Shown here in pieces: positions 43,697-52,445 of a stretch of DNA of 64,000 nucleotides. The DNA comes from UBA2767 sp965228625. GTDB taxonomy: Bacteria > Pseudomonadota > Alphaproteobacteria > Rhizobiales > Methyloligellaceae. Numbering within the stretch: position 1 is the first letter of the stretch; every line of letters begins with the position of its first letter. Both the position numbers and the translations under genes were made by a program. The notes beneath the pieces are model-generated. The model was not told the origin of the DNA, made no database searches, and saw only the letters and a program-made list of their open reading frames with translations. The DNA lies in the NCBI GenBank assembly GCA_965228625.1, contig OZ245829.1:2542001-2606000 (forward strand), written 5' to 3'.

Positions 43697-44725
43697 ATGA
43701 AAGCTGAAGACGCAACATTGAACGGACGGCGGGTCGCGGCGGTGCCGTTTATCACGGGCCTCGTCGTGCTCGTGGCGGTCCTGGCGCTGGGTGCCGCCAT
43801 GGTCGGCGCGTATCCCGTGCCATTCGGAACGCTGTTGCGCGTTCTGACGGGCGCAGACGTGGCCGACGCAACGGCGCAGACCGTCCTGCTGCAGGTGCGC
43901 CTGCCGCGCGTTGCGGCCGCCCTCCTCGTCGGCGCGGCGCTTGCGGGTGCGGGGGCCGTGTATCAGGGGCTGTTCCGCAATCCTCTCGTATCGCCGGACA
44001 TTCTCGGCGTCTCGACCGGGGCCGGCCTCGGAGCGGTCCTCGGCATCTTCCTTTCCATGCCGCTGGCCTTTGTTCAGCTCTTTGCCTTTGTCGGCGGCCT
44101 CGTCACCGTCGGCATCGTCTACCTGATCGCATCGAGCGTGGTCGGACGCGAGCCCGTTCTTGTCCTTGTGCTCGCCGGCGTGGTCGTCGGGTCCCTCGCC
44201 GGCGCGATGATCTCGTTGCTGAAAGTGCTCGCCGACCCGTACGATCAGCTTCCGGCAATCACCTTCTGGCTGCTCGGCAGCCTGGCCAGCACCCGGCCCG
44301 AGGACGTGCTCGGCGTCATTCCGGCCATTATCGTCGGACTCATTCCGCTGGTGCTGATGCGCTGGCGCATCAACGTTCTCTCGCTGGGCGACGAGGAGGC
44401 CCGCGCGCTCGGTGTCGACGTCGGCCGCGTGCGACTGGTGGTCGTGGCAGCCGCAACCCTGATGACCGCAAGTGTCGTCGCCATTTCCGGCGTGATCGGC
44501 TGGGTGGGCCTGGTCATCCCGCACATTGCGCGCATGATCGTCGGTCCGAACTTCGACCGCCTGCTCCCCACGGCCATGCTGCTGGGTGCGGGCTACCTGC
44601 TGCTGGTCGACACCTGCGCCCGGACCATGGCGCAGGTCGAAACACCACTCGGCATCCTCACGGCCATTCTCGGCGCTCCGTTCTTCCTGTGGCTGCTGGC
44701 ACGCGGCCGCGAAGGCTGGAATTAG
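43697..44725 (+). CDS. FecCD-family ABC permease (metal-chelate import)
   Basis: 342 residues with nine or ten membrane helices. Family landmarks: VRLPRVAAALLVGAALAGAGAVYQGLFRNPLVSPDILG and, near the end, GWVGLVIPHIARMI. It belongs to the BtuC/FecC/FhuB group, which imports haem, siderophores or cobalamin. AGGCGG is close to ATG 43697. The ATPase gene follows after 12 bases. No substrate-binding protein gene is present in the window. The neighbourhood (cobalt-type NHase, B12 genes) suggests a cobamide or cobalt-chelate substrate, but iron-chelates are equally possible. Confidence 0.93.
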   Translation: MKAEDATLNGRRVAAVPFITGLVVLVAVLALGAAMVGAYPVPFGTLLRVLTGADVADATAQTVLLQVRLPRVAAALLVGAALAGAGAVYQGLFRNPLVSPDILGVSTGAGLGAVLGIFLSMPLAFVQLFAFVGGLVTVGIVYLIASSVVGREPVLVLVLAGVVVGSLAGAMISLLKVLADPYDQLPAITFWLLGSLASTRPEDVLGVIPAIIVGLIPLVLMRWRINVLSLGDEEARALGVDVGRVRLVVVAAATLMTASVVAISGVIGWVGLVIPHIARMIVGPNFDRLLPTAMLLGAGYLLLVDTCARTMAQVETPLGILTAILGAPFFLWLLARGREGWN

Positions 44726-44737
44726 GGGCCGCCGGAC

Positions 44738-45517
44738 GTGAACACGGTTATCGAAACCAGGAACCTCGGCATCGGTTATCCGGATCATCCCGTCGGCCGA
44801 GGCATCGATGTCGCGATCGCGGCGGGCGAAGTGCTCTGCCTGCTCGGCCCGAACGGCTGCGGCAAGACGACCCTGTTCAAGACCATGCTCGGACTGCTGG
44901 ATCCCCAGGAAGGCGAGGTCTGGCTTGACGGCGCGCCGCTGACATCACTGCCGCGTAGCGAGGTTGCCAAGCGCATTGCCTATGTGCCGCAGGCGCACAC
45001 CGCCCATTTTCCCTATCGGGTGGTCGACATGGTGCTGATGGGGCGCACGGCGCACCTCGGAACGTTCGCCACGCCCGGCCCCCATGACCACGAGCGCGCG
45101 CACGACGCCCTCGACGCGCTCGGAATCACGGACCTTGCGCATGCGGAATACACGCGGATATCCGGAGGACAACGCCAGCTTTCCCTGATCGCGCGGGCGC
45201 TGGCCCAGGACACGCCGACGCTCGTCATGGATGAGCCCACGGCGAGCCTCGACTTCGGCAACCAGGTGCTGGTGCTGGAACAGATCATGAAGCTCTCCGG
45301 GACCGGCCTGTCGATCGTTCTCTCCACCCACAATCCCGACCACGCCTTCGCCTGCGCCAACAATGTCGCAATCCTGAATGACGGGGAAATCTGCGCGCAT
45401 GGTGCGCCTGAAAAAGTCATAACGCCCGAACAGTTGCACACGCTCTACGGCGTTGAAGTCAGCATCGAAAAACTGCGCGACGGGCAAACCGTCTGCGCGC
45501 CATCATTTGCGCACTAG
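44738..45517 (+). CDS. FecE-family ABC transporter ATPase
   Basis: 259 residues. Walker A is GPNGCGKTT near residue 37, the ABC signature ISGGQRQ, Walker B LVMDEPTASLD and the switch His in STHNPDHA. It matches FecE/BtuD-type ATPases and pairs with the permease upstream. GTG 44738 is the start. It ends 315 bases before the HupE gene, in the cobalamin riboswitch region, and is not itself downstream of that riboswitch. Confidence 0.95.
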   Translation: MNTVIETRNLGIGYPDHPVGRGIDVAIAAGEVLCLLGPNGCGKTTLFKTMLGLLDPQEGEVWLDGAPLTSLPRSEVAKRIAYVPQAHTAHFPYRVVDMVLMGRTAHLGTFATPGPHDHERAHDALDALGITDLAHAEYTRISGGQRQLSLIARALAQDTPTLVMDEPTASLDFGNQVLVLEQIMKLSGTGLSIVLSTHNPDHAFACANNVAILNDGEICAHGAPEKVITPEQLHTLYGVEVSIEKLRDGQTVCAPSFAH

Positions 45518-45578
45518 ACCCAAATCCGTTCCATGATTGCGGTTGACCGCATATGGCGCGCCGTGCACAGTTCGCCGC

Positions 45579-45777
45579 TGGCGGTTCCCCATTTGCCAAA
45601 CGGAAATGGGGACTTAAGAGGGAACACGGTGCGGCGTACCCATCAGGGACCAAAACCGTGGCTGCCCCCGCAACTGTGAACGGCGAGAGCCCGCACAAAA
45701 CGCCACTGGGCGCGCTGCCCGGGAAGGCCATGCGGCGCTCCATGACCCGTGAGCCAGGAGACCTGCCGCCGGAGGGG
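45579..45777 (+). promoter_or_regulatory. Cobalamin riboswitch
   Basis: The conserved core is present: GCCCCCGCAACTGTGAACGG at 45663-45682 and the B12 box AGCCAGGAGACCTGCC at 45752-45767. The 5' side begins near CGCTGGCGG and includes the hairpin CCCCATTT-GCCAAACGG-AAATGGGG (45587-45611). It lies 55 bases upstream of the HupE ATG. Between them TTGCAA occurs twice (45787-45792 and 45805-45810) and can pair with itself around GGAGG, which would be the expression switch. Edges are approximate. Confidence 0.92.
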
Positions 45778-45831
45778 AGTCCCCGATTGCAATGATCGGA
45801 GGACTTGCAACGAGCCAACACGGAGGGTGTC

Positions 45832-46536
45832 ATGCTCACGAAGAAGCACAGCTCATTTTTTGCCAATTTGCGCGCACGTCCGTGCGTTATGCTTGCACTT
45901 ACCGCACTGTTCAGTGCGTTCGCGCCGGCAGCGGCGCTGGCCCATCACCCGCTCGGCGGGATGCCGATGCAGACATTCACGCATGGGCTGCTTTCCGGCA
46001 TCGGCCATCCGCTGCTCGGCTTCGATCATCTGTTCTTTGTCATCATCGTCGGCATTGCCGCGCTCTATACCGGCCGCGCCCTGCTCGCGCCGGCAGCCTA
46101 TATCGGGGCGATGCTCCTCGGCTGCTTCCTGATGGCATCGGGCATCGGGCTGCCGTCGAAGGAGATGGTGATCGCGCTTTCGTTGCTCGTGGTCGGGGGC
46201 GTCGTGCTTTCAGGCCGTGCCCTCGGTCTGACAACCGCGCTTGTTCTGTTCGCGGCATTCGGGCTGTTTCACGGCTCGGCGTTCGGCGACTCCATCGCCG
46301 CGGCGGAAGTGACCGCAGGCATGCCGGTCCTGATCGGCTATCTCATCGGTTTGGGCGTCGTGCAGTACGCCATTGCCGTGGGCGCCGGATGGATTGCCGC
46401 AACATTCTTCAAGGCGACCGAGGCGCAGGACATTCAGACCCGTCTCGCCGGCGCGGTCGTTGCCGGCATCGGATTGTTCCTGACCCTTGAAAATGTCGAG
46501 GGTGTCGTCTTTGGCGCGCTCGGCTGGACGACCTGA
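45832..46536 (+). CDS. hupE: HupE/UreJ-family metal transporter, probably cobalt
   Basis: 234 residues with a signal-like first helix and about six more helices. The family motif HPLLGFDHLFFVIIVGI follows HHPLGG near the N-terminus. HupE/UreJ proteins carry nickel or cobalt; copies behind a B12 riboswitch are taken as cobalt importers. ATG 45832 is used with GGAGG upstream; an in-frame ATG nine codons earlier lies in the leader. cobW follows after 32 bases and may be co-transcribed, so B12 would repress cobalt uptake and downstream genes. Confidence 0.88.
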   Translation: MLTKKHSSFFANLRARPCVMLALTALFSAFAPAAALAHHPLGGMPMQTFTHGLLSGIGHPLLGFDHLFFVIIVGIAALYTGRALLAPAAYIGAMLLGCFLMASGIGLPSKEMVIALSLLVVGGVVLSGRALGLTTALVLFAAFGLFHGSAFGDSIAAAEVTAGMPVLIGYLIGLGVVQYAIAVGAGWIAATFFKATEAQDIQTRLAGAVVAGIGLFLTLENVEGVVFGALGWTT

Positions 46537-46568
46537 ACAGACACACTTCAAGACCCAGGAACAGAACC

Positions 46569-47606
46569 ATGCGTACGGGAAAGATTCCCGCGACCGTGAT
46601 CACCGGATTTCTCGGCGCGGGCAAGACCACCATCATCCGCAACCTGCTGGAGACCGCCGACGGGCGGCGCATCGCGCTCATTGTCAACGAGTTCGGCGAT
46701 GTCGGCGTCGACGGCGAAATCCTCAAAGGATGCGGCGACGAGGCGTGCAGCGAGGACGACATCATCGAGCTCGCCAATGGCTGCATCTGCTGCACGGTCG
46801 CCGACGATTTCATACCGACAATGACGCGGCTGCTGGATCGGAACGAACCACCTGATCACATCGTCATCGAAACTTCCGGTCTCGCCCTGCCGCAGCCGCT
46901 GGTCAAGGCGTTCAACTGGCCGGAGATCCGCAACCAGGTGACCGTTGACGGGGTCATTACCGTCGTTGACAGCGCCGCGGTCGCCGCGGGGCGGTTCGCC
47001 AGCGACGAAGCAGCGGTACAGGCGCAACGCGAGGCCGACGAGGCCCTGGATCATGAGACGCCACTCCAGGAGCTCTTCGAAGACCAGCTCAATTGCGCCG
47101 ACTTGATCTTGCTGAACAAGACCGATCTGGTCGCGCAGGAAACGCTCGACGGCATTCAGTCCGATCTGGCCCGGGAGGTGCGCGACGGCGTGTCGTTCGT
47201 CGGCGTCAGGAACGGCGGAATTGGCGCGGACATCGTCCTCGGCCTCGACGCATCGGCGGAGGACGACATGGAGGTGCGCAAGTCGCACCATGAACAGGCC
47301 GGGCACGAGGACCACGACCATGATGACTTCGAGACCTTCGTGGTCTCTCCCGCCGGACCGCACGGGCGCGAGGAGATTGTCGCCGCGGTTTCGAAAGCCA
47401 TCGCCGACCATGACATTCTGCGGTTGAAAGGGTTCATCGACATTGCCGAAGCGGATGCGCGCCTCGTCATCCAGGCCGTCGGTCCGCGGGTCGACGCCTA
47501 TTTCGACCGGCCCTGGCACGCCGGTGAGCCGCGCCGTTCTTCACTCGTCGTCATCGGCGAAAAAGGCCTCGACGAACCCGCAATCCGTTCAGCGCTCGGG
47601 GGATAG
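46569..47606 (+). CDS. cobW: CobW-type GTPase, cobalt delivery
   Basis: 345 residues. Walker A is GFLGAGKTT near residue 15, the metal-binding CXCC motif is GCICC near residue 76 and the guanine motif NKTD near residue 183. A His-rich loop (HEQAGHEDHDHDD) precedes the CobW C-terminal domain. CobW is a member of the COG0523 metallochaperones and is thought to deliver cobalt for cobalamin synthesis. It stands between the B12-regulated HupE and cobN, the usual order in alphaproteobacteria. Confidence 0.95.
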   Translation: MRTGKIPATVITGFLGAGKTTIIRNLLETADGRRIALIVNEFGDVGVDGEILKGCGDEACSEDDIIELANGCICCTVADDFIPTMTRLLDRNEPPDHIVIETSGLALPQPLVKAFNWPEIRNQVTVDGVITVVDSAAVAAGRFASDEAAVQAQREADEALDHETPLQELFEDQLNCADLILLNKTDLVAQETLDGIQSDLAREVRDGVSFVGVRNGGIGADIVLGLDASAEDDMEVRKSHHEQAGHEDHDHDDFETFVVSPAGPHGREEIVAAVSKAIADHDILRLKGFIDIAEADARLVIQAVGPRVDAYFDRPWHAGEPRRSSLVVIGEKGLDEPAIRSALGG

Positions 47607-47612
47607 TCCGGC

Positions 47613-50600
47613 ATGCACGTGCTCGCGGCACAGGGTGGCGTGATCGGCGATACGGTCGAGCCGGTGGACCTTGAGCAGTCACCGGCCGATATCGTGGTCA
47701 TCTCGGCCGCGGATTCCGAGCTGGCCGCGCTTGCCCGCGCCCATGACCGGCTGGACGCCTTGCCGTCGCTCAGGCTCGCCAACTTCATGGCGCTGAGCCA
47801 CAACCTTTCCGTCGACCTCTATATAGAGAAGACTCTCGGTGAGGCGAAGCTGATCGTGCTGCGCCTGCTTGGCGGTGCCGCCTACTGGCCCTACGGGCTG
47901 GAGCAAATCGCGGCGCTTGCGCGGGCGCGGGACATCAGACTTGTCGTCCTTCCCGGCGACGCGCGCCCCGACGATGCGCTGATCAACCATTCGACGGTGC
48001 CCGAACCGGACGCACTGGGCCTGTGGGAATACTTCAAACAGAGCGGTCCGGAGAACATGGCGAACCTGTTGCGCGCCTGCACCGCCCTGATCGGCCAGGC
48101 AGAGGCGCCGCCCGCGGCCCGCCCGCTTCTGAAAGCGGGACTCTATTGGCCGGGCGAAACCGAGCCAACGCTTTCGCAGGTCCGCGACCGGTGGCAGCCG
48201 GACGCGCCGGTCGCGGCAATCACCTTCTACCGGGCGCTCATGGAAGGGGCGAACACCGCTCCTGTCGATGCGATGATCGAGGCGCTCGGCGAGCGGGGCA
48301 TCAACGCCCTGCCGGTCTTCGTCTCCAGCCTCAAGGATCAGGTCTCCGCCGCAACGGTCCGCGAGCTGTTCGCGGCCACCTCTCCGGCGATCGTGCTGAA
48401 TGCGACGGGGTTCGCGGTGTCGTCTGCGACTGGCTCGGGCGGAACGGATTCCGGCCCGTTCAGCGAAACCGACTGCCCGGTGCTGCAAGTGGTGATGGCG
48501 GGATCGAGCCGCACCGCATGGGAAGATGGCGCCCAGGGCCTGACGGCCCGTGACCTGGCGATGAACGTGGTTCTGCCGGAGCTCGACGGGCGCATTCTCT
48601 CCCGCGCGGTCTCCTTCAAGTCGGATGCGGCGCACCATGCCGCAACACAAACCAACATCGTGACCTACGAGCCGGTCGCCGACCGGATCGCCTTTGTTGC
48701 CGATCTGGCCGCGAACTGGATTGCCTTGCGCAGCACGCCGGCCGATGAGCGCCGGGTCGCGATTGTCCTTGCCAACTACCCGAACCGCGACGGACGCATC
48801 GGTAACGGCGTCGGCTACGACACGCCGGCGAGCACGGTCAACCTGCTCAACGCCCTTCGGGCCGGCGGCTACCGCGCGGAGGGCGCTCCCGGGGACGGCG
48901 GCGCGCTCATGGGCACTTTGCTTGACGGCCCGACGAACGCTCCCGCCAAGGCAGCGCGCTCAGATGCGCGGCTTGCCCTCGACCGGTACGAGACGCTTTT
49001 CGCCGAACTGCCCGAGGCCGCACGCCGCGAGATCGAGATGCGCTGGGGGCCGCCCGGCGACGATCCGTTTGTCCGGAACGATGTATTTGAGCTGCCGATC
49101 CATCAATACGGCCATGTCTGCGTCGCGGTGCAGCCCGCACGGGGCTACAATATCGACCCGGCCGAGACCTATCACGACCCGGCCCTCGTGCCACCGCACG
49201 GCTATCTCGCCTTTTACTTCTGGCTGCGCGCGAAATTCGGCGTGCATTGCGTCCTGCACAACGGCAAGCACGGAAATCTCGAGTGGCTTCCCGGAAAGGC
49301 CCTGGCCCTCTCCGCATCTTGTTATCCGGAGGCTGCGCTCGGACCCGTGCCCAACATCTACCCGTTCATTGTCAATGATCCGGGCGAGGGCACACAAGCC
49401 AAGCGCCGCAGCGCCGCGGTGATCGTCGACCATCTGACCCCACCGCTGACACGTGCCGAAACCTACGGCCCCCTCAAGGACCTCGAAGCGCTGATCGACG
49501 AATACTACCTGGCGCACGGCCTCGATCCGAACCGGGTCGCGTTGTTGCGCCAGCACATTCTCGACCTGGTCCGGTCCAACGGGCTTGACGAAGATTCAGG
49601 GATCTGCGAAGCCGACGATCAGGACACCGCGCTGCAAAAGCTCGACACCTATATCTGCGAACTGAAAGAGGCGCAGATACGCGACGGGCTGCACATCCTC
49701 GGGGAAGCGCCTGCTGGCCGCCAGGAGACCGACCTGCTGGTCGCCCTCACCCGGGTCCCGCGCGGGGCAGGCGACGGCGCTGACAGCTCACTCATCCGGG
49801 CGCTGGCCAGTGATCTCGGCATAAAGGACTTCGATCCGCTCGATTGCGGGCTTGGCGCGCCATGGGCCGGCAATCAGCCGGATGCGCTGGCGAACATGAC
49901 GGACGAGCCATGGCGTACCCATGGCGACACCGTCGAGCGGCTGGAGCTGCTGGCCGCGGCACTGGTGTCCCGCGATGTGAAGAGGAAACCGGATTGGACA
50001 GCCACCGGTGCCGTGCTGGATGGAATCGACGGATCGGTCCGGCCCCGGCTCAGGCAGTCGGCCGAGCGCGAGATCACGTCCTGCCTCGCCGGTCTTGCCG
50101 GCCGCTTTGTCGAGCCCGGACCGTCCGGCGCGCCGACACGCGGACGCCTTGATGTTCTGCCAACGGGGCGGAACTTCTATTCGGTAGACAATCGCACGCT
50201 CCCGACCCCGGCGGCGTGGACCCTGGGCCAAAAATCGGCGGAACGGCTCGTGGAACGGCACCTGCAGGATCACGGGAAGTGGCCCAAGGCCATCGGCCTC
50301 ACCGCCTGGGGCACCTCCAACATGCGGACCGGCGGCGACGACATTGCCCAGGCCCTCGCCCTGATCGGCGCGAAGCCCGTATGGGATACTTCAAGCTGGC
50401 GCGTCACCGGGTACGAGATCGTGCCGCTCGCCAAGCTCGGACGGCCGCGCGTCGACGTGACCTTGCGTATCTCGGGATTCTTCCGCGATGCATTCCCGGC
50501 GCAGATCGAGCTGTTCGATACCGCGATCCGCGCCGTCGGCGCGCTGGATGAAGAGGCGTCCGACAATCCGATTGCCATGCGCATGCGCGAGGATGCGAAC

Positions 50601-51377
50601 GAGGCCGTCGCCCAGGGTGTCCCGAAGGAAAACGCGCGGCACATCGCGGGTTTGCGGGTCTTCGGGTCGAAGCCGGGTGCGTATGGCGCCGGTCTGCAGG
50701 CGCTGATCGATGAGCGTCTCTGGGATGAGCGCGACGATCTTGCGGAGAGTTATATCGGCTGGGGTGGCTACGCCTACGGTAAGGGGATCGAGGGCGAGGA
50801 GAACCGCGAAGCCTTCACCTTGAGGCTGAAGCACATCGAGGCGGTGGTGCAGAACCAGGACAATCGCGAGCACGATCTGCTCGATTCCGACGATTACTAT
50901 CAGTTCGAGGGCGGCATGACCGCGGCGGTGGAACATGTTTCCGGCGCGCGACCGACGGTTTATCACAACGACCATTCGCGGCCCGAGCGCCCGGTCATCC
51001 GGACGCTGGAAGAAGAGATCGGCCGCGTTGTGCGGGCGCGGGTCGTCAACCCCAAATGGATCGCAGGCGTGATGCGTCACGGCTACAAGGGCGCCTTCGA
51101 GATCGTCGCCACGGTCGATTACATGTTCGCTTTCGCCGCGACCACGGGCGCGGTCAGGGATCATCATTTCGAACTCGCCTATGATGCCTTCATCGCCGAC
51201 GAGCGCGTGCGGGACTTCATCGAAGAGCACAATCCGCCGGGCCTGCGGGAGCTTGCCGAGCGGTTTTCCGAAGCACTCGAGCGCGGCTTGTGGACCCCCC
51301 GCAGCAACTCCGTCTACCATCACTTGAATGCGATCGCGGAGAAACCGAAGCCTGAGTTTGCAGGGGCAGCCGAATGA
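47613..51377 (+). CDS. cobN: Cobaltochelatase subunit CobN
   Basis: 1254 residues, normal for the large subunit of the CobNST chelatase (H subunit family of Mg-chelatase). Landmarks: YWPYGLEQIAALAR near the start, GNGVGYDTPASTVNLL, HNGKHGNLEWLPGK, and GWGGYAYGKG. In the aerobic route it inserts Co2+ into hydrogenobyrinate a,c-diamide, in an ATP-dependent complex with CobS and CobT. Neither cobS nor cobT is in the window. Start ATG lies 7 bases after cobW; its end overlaps cobO by 4 bases. Confidence 0.96.
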   Translation: MHVLAAQGGVIGDTVEPVDLEQSPADIVVISAADSELAALARAHDRLDALPSLRLANFMALSHNLSVDLYIEKTLGEAKLIVLRLLGGAAYWPYGLEQIAALARARDIRLVVLPGDARPDDALINHSTVPEPDALGLWEYFKQSGPENMANLLRACTALIGQAEAPPAARPLLKAGLYWPGETEPTLSQVRDRWQPDAPVAAITFYRALMEGANTAPVDAMIEALGERGINALPVFVSSLKDQVSAATVRELFAATSPAIVLNATGFAVSSATGSGGTDSGPFSETDCPVLQVVMAGSSRTAWEDGAQGLTARDLAMNVVLPELDGRILSRAVSFKSDAAHHAATQTNIVTYEPVADRIAFVADLAANWIALRSTPADERRVAIVLANYPNRDGRIGNGVGYDTPASTVNLLNALRAGGYRAEGAPGDGGALMGTLLDGPTNAPAKAARSDARLALDRYETLFAELPEAARREIEMRWGPPGDDPFVRNDVFELPIHQYGHVCVAVQPARGYNIDPAETYHDPALVPPHGYLAFYFWLRAKFGVHCVLHNGKHGNLEWLPGKALALSASCYPEAALGPVPNIYPFIVNDPGEGTQAKRRSAAVIVDHLTPPLTRAETYGPLKDLEALIDEYYLAHGLDPNRVALLRQHILDLVRSNGLDEDSGICEADDQDTALQKLDTYICELKEAQIRDGLHILGEAPAGRQETDLLVALTRVPRGAGDGADSSLIRALASDLGIKDFDPLDCGLGAPWAGNQPDALANMTDEPWRTHGDTVERLELLAAALVSRDVKRKPDWTATGAVLDGIDGSVRPRLRQSAEREITSCLAGLAGRFVEPGPSGAPTRGRLDVLPTGRNFYSVDNRTLPTPAAWTLGQKSAERLVERHLQDHGKWPKAIGLTAWGTSNMRTGGDDIAQALALIGAKPVWDTSSWRVTGYEIVPLAKLGRPRVDVTLRISGFFRDAFPAQIELFDTAIRAVGALDEEASDNPIAMRMREDANEAVAQGVPKENARHIAGLRVFGSKPGAYGAGLQALIDERLWDERDDLAESYIGWGGYAYGKGIEGEENREAFTLRLKHIEAVVQNQDNREHDLLDSDDYYQFEGGMTAAVEHVSGARPTVYHNDHSRPERPVIRTLEEEIGRVVRARVVNPKWIAGVMRHGYKGAFEIVATVDYMFAFAATTGAVRDHHFELAYDAFIADERVRDFIEEHNPPGLRELAERFSEALERGLWTPRSNSVYHHLNAIAEKPKPEFAGAAE

Positions 51378-52012
51378 GCGAGACACCGAAGAAGAAATCG
51401 GAAATGAGCGAGGCGGAACTCGACGCGCGTCATGCAGAGAAGATGCGCCGCAAGAAGGAGGCGCGGAAAAAGATCCTCGCCACCAAGACCATCGAAAAGG
51501 GCCTGATCATCGTCCACACTGGCAAGGGTAAGGGCAAGTCGACCGCCGCCTTCGGCATCGTGTTCCGTTCCCTCGGCCACGGGCACAAGGTCGGCGTTGT
51601 GCAGTTCGTCAAGGGTGCATGGGAGACGGGCGAGCGCGATGTGCTCGCCAGGTTCGACGATCTCGTTACCTTCAAAACCATGGGCGAGGGCTTCACCTGG
51701 GAGACGCAGGACCGCCAGCGCGACATCGCCGCCGCGCGCGCGGCGTGGGAAGAGGCGAAGAAGATGATCGCCGACCCCTCCTACAACCTGGTCCTGCTGG
51801 ATGAGCTCAACATCGTGCTGCGCTACGACTACCTGCCGCTGGAGGAAGTGATCGAGGTACTCAGGTCGAAACCGGAAGACACGCATGTGATCGTCACCGG
51901 CCGGAACGCCAAGGACGAGCTGATTGAGATCGCCGATCTCGTGACGGAGATGACACAAATCAAGCATCCCTTCCGCTCCGGCGTGAAGGCGCAGGAAGGA
52001 ATCGAGTTTTAG
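51374..52012 (+). CDS. cobO: Cob(I)alamin adenosyltransferase (CobO/BtuR type)
   Basis: 212 residues. The P-loop is HTGKGKGKSTAAFG near residue 50, with VQFVKGAWETGE and LLDELNIVLRYDY (Walker B-like). It adds the adenosyl group to Co(I) of corrinoids using ATP. ATGA overlap with cobN shows co-translation. The N-terminal Lys/Glu-rich helix is typical of BtuR. Confidence 0.96.
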   Translation: MSETPKKKSEMSEAELDARHAEKMRRKKEARKKILATKTIEKGLIIVHTGKGKGKSTAAFGIVFRSLGHGHKVGVVQFVKGAWETGERDVLARFDDLVTFKTMGEGFTWETQDRQRDIAAARAAWEEAKKMIADPSYNLVLLDELNIVLRYDYLPLEEVIEVLRSKPEDTHVIVTGRNAKDELIEIADLVTEMTQIKHPFRSGVKAQEGIEF

Positions 52013-52188
52013 AGCTTGGGGCGGGGCCGCTTTCCCCTGACTCGGGCCGACAGTTGGAGTAGAAAGCAAACGACGACGAACGGATAGCAGCGTTCCACTT
52101 CAGGAACTGAAAGCGATTCCGGTGCGGCCGACCCAATCCGGGGGCCAAGTCCGGAGCTGCGTTCTGGTATCGCACCCGCCTTTCGCGG

Positions 52189-52238
52189 GTCTGCCTCCTG
52201 ACGTGTGCCGCGCCGTCCCGAGACCACAGGAGGCAGAC
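52189..52238 (+). promoter_or_regulatory. Shine-Dalgarno-sequestering leader hairpin
   Basis: GTCTGCCTCCTG at 52189-52200 pairs perfectly with CAGGAGGCAGAC at 52227-52238, which holds the AGGAGG ribosome site (52228-52233) and ends at the base before ATG 52239. The loop is 26 bases. A second hairpin, ACCCGC-CTTTC-GCGGGT at 52174-52190, shares bases 52189-52190, so the two stems compete. The leader from 52013 to 52238 has no gene and no B12 box. Confidence 0.65.
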
Positions 52239-52442
52239 ATGACTGCACGCATTTCGGCTTTTCTTTTCGCCTTGATGGCAGCCGCAACCCCGGCGCTGGC
52301 CCATCCCGGACATATCGCCAACAACGGCGATGGACATGACCACTGGATTATCTATGCCCTGGCGATCTGCGCTGTTACGGGCATCATCGCCTGGCGGATC
52401 AGACGCGCCAAGAATGGCGCGAAAGCGAAGCGGCGGGACTGA
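52239..52442 (+). CDS. Small His-containing membrane protein in the cobalamin locus
   Basis: 67 residues. Signal-like N-terminus (ISAFLFALMAAATPALA), then AHPGHIANNGDGHDHW with four His, one helix (IIYALAICAVTGIIAW) and a basic tail (RIRRAKNGAKAKRRD). Similar small proteins occur near cobalamin genes in other alphaproteobacteria, without a known function that I can state. The ribosome site is AGGAGG at 52228-52233 and is locked in a hairpin. The next gene, cbiX, starts 3 bases after the stop. Inference: cobalt handling at the membrane. Confidence 0.78.
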   Translation: MTARISAFLFALMAAATPALAHPGHIANNGDGHDHWIIYALAICAVTGIIAWRIRRAKNGAKAKRRD

Positions 52443-52445
52443 ACC

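Noticed and set aside
43397..44788. 463-residue minus-strand frame opposite the FecCD permease
   Set aside because: It is antisense to a clear membrane permease and is full of Asp/His/Arg, a mirror of hydrophobic codons.
52013..52238. A second cobalamin riboswitch
   Set aside because: The leader lacks the B12 box and the GCAACTG core, so B12 control cannot be claimed.
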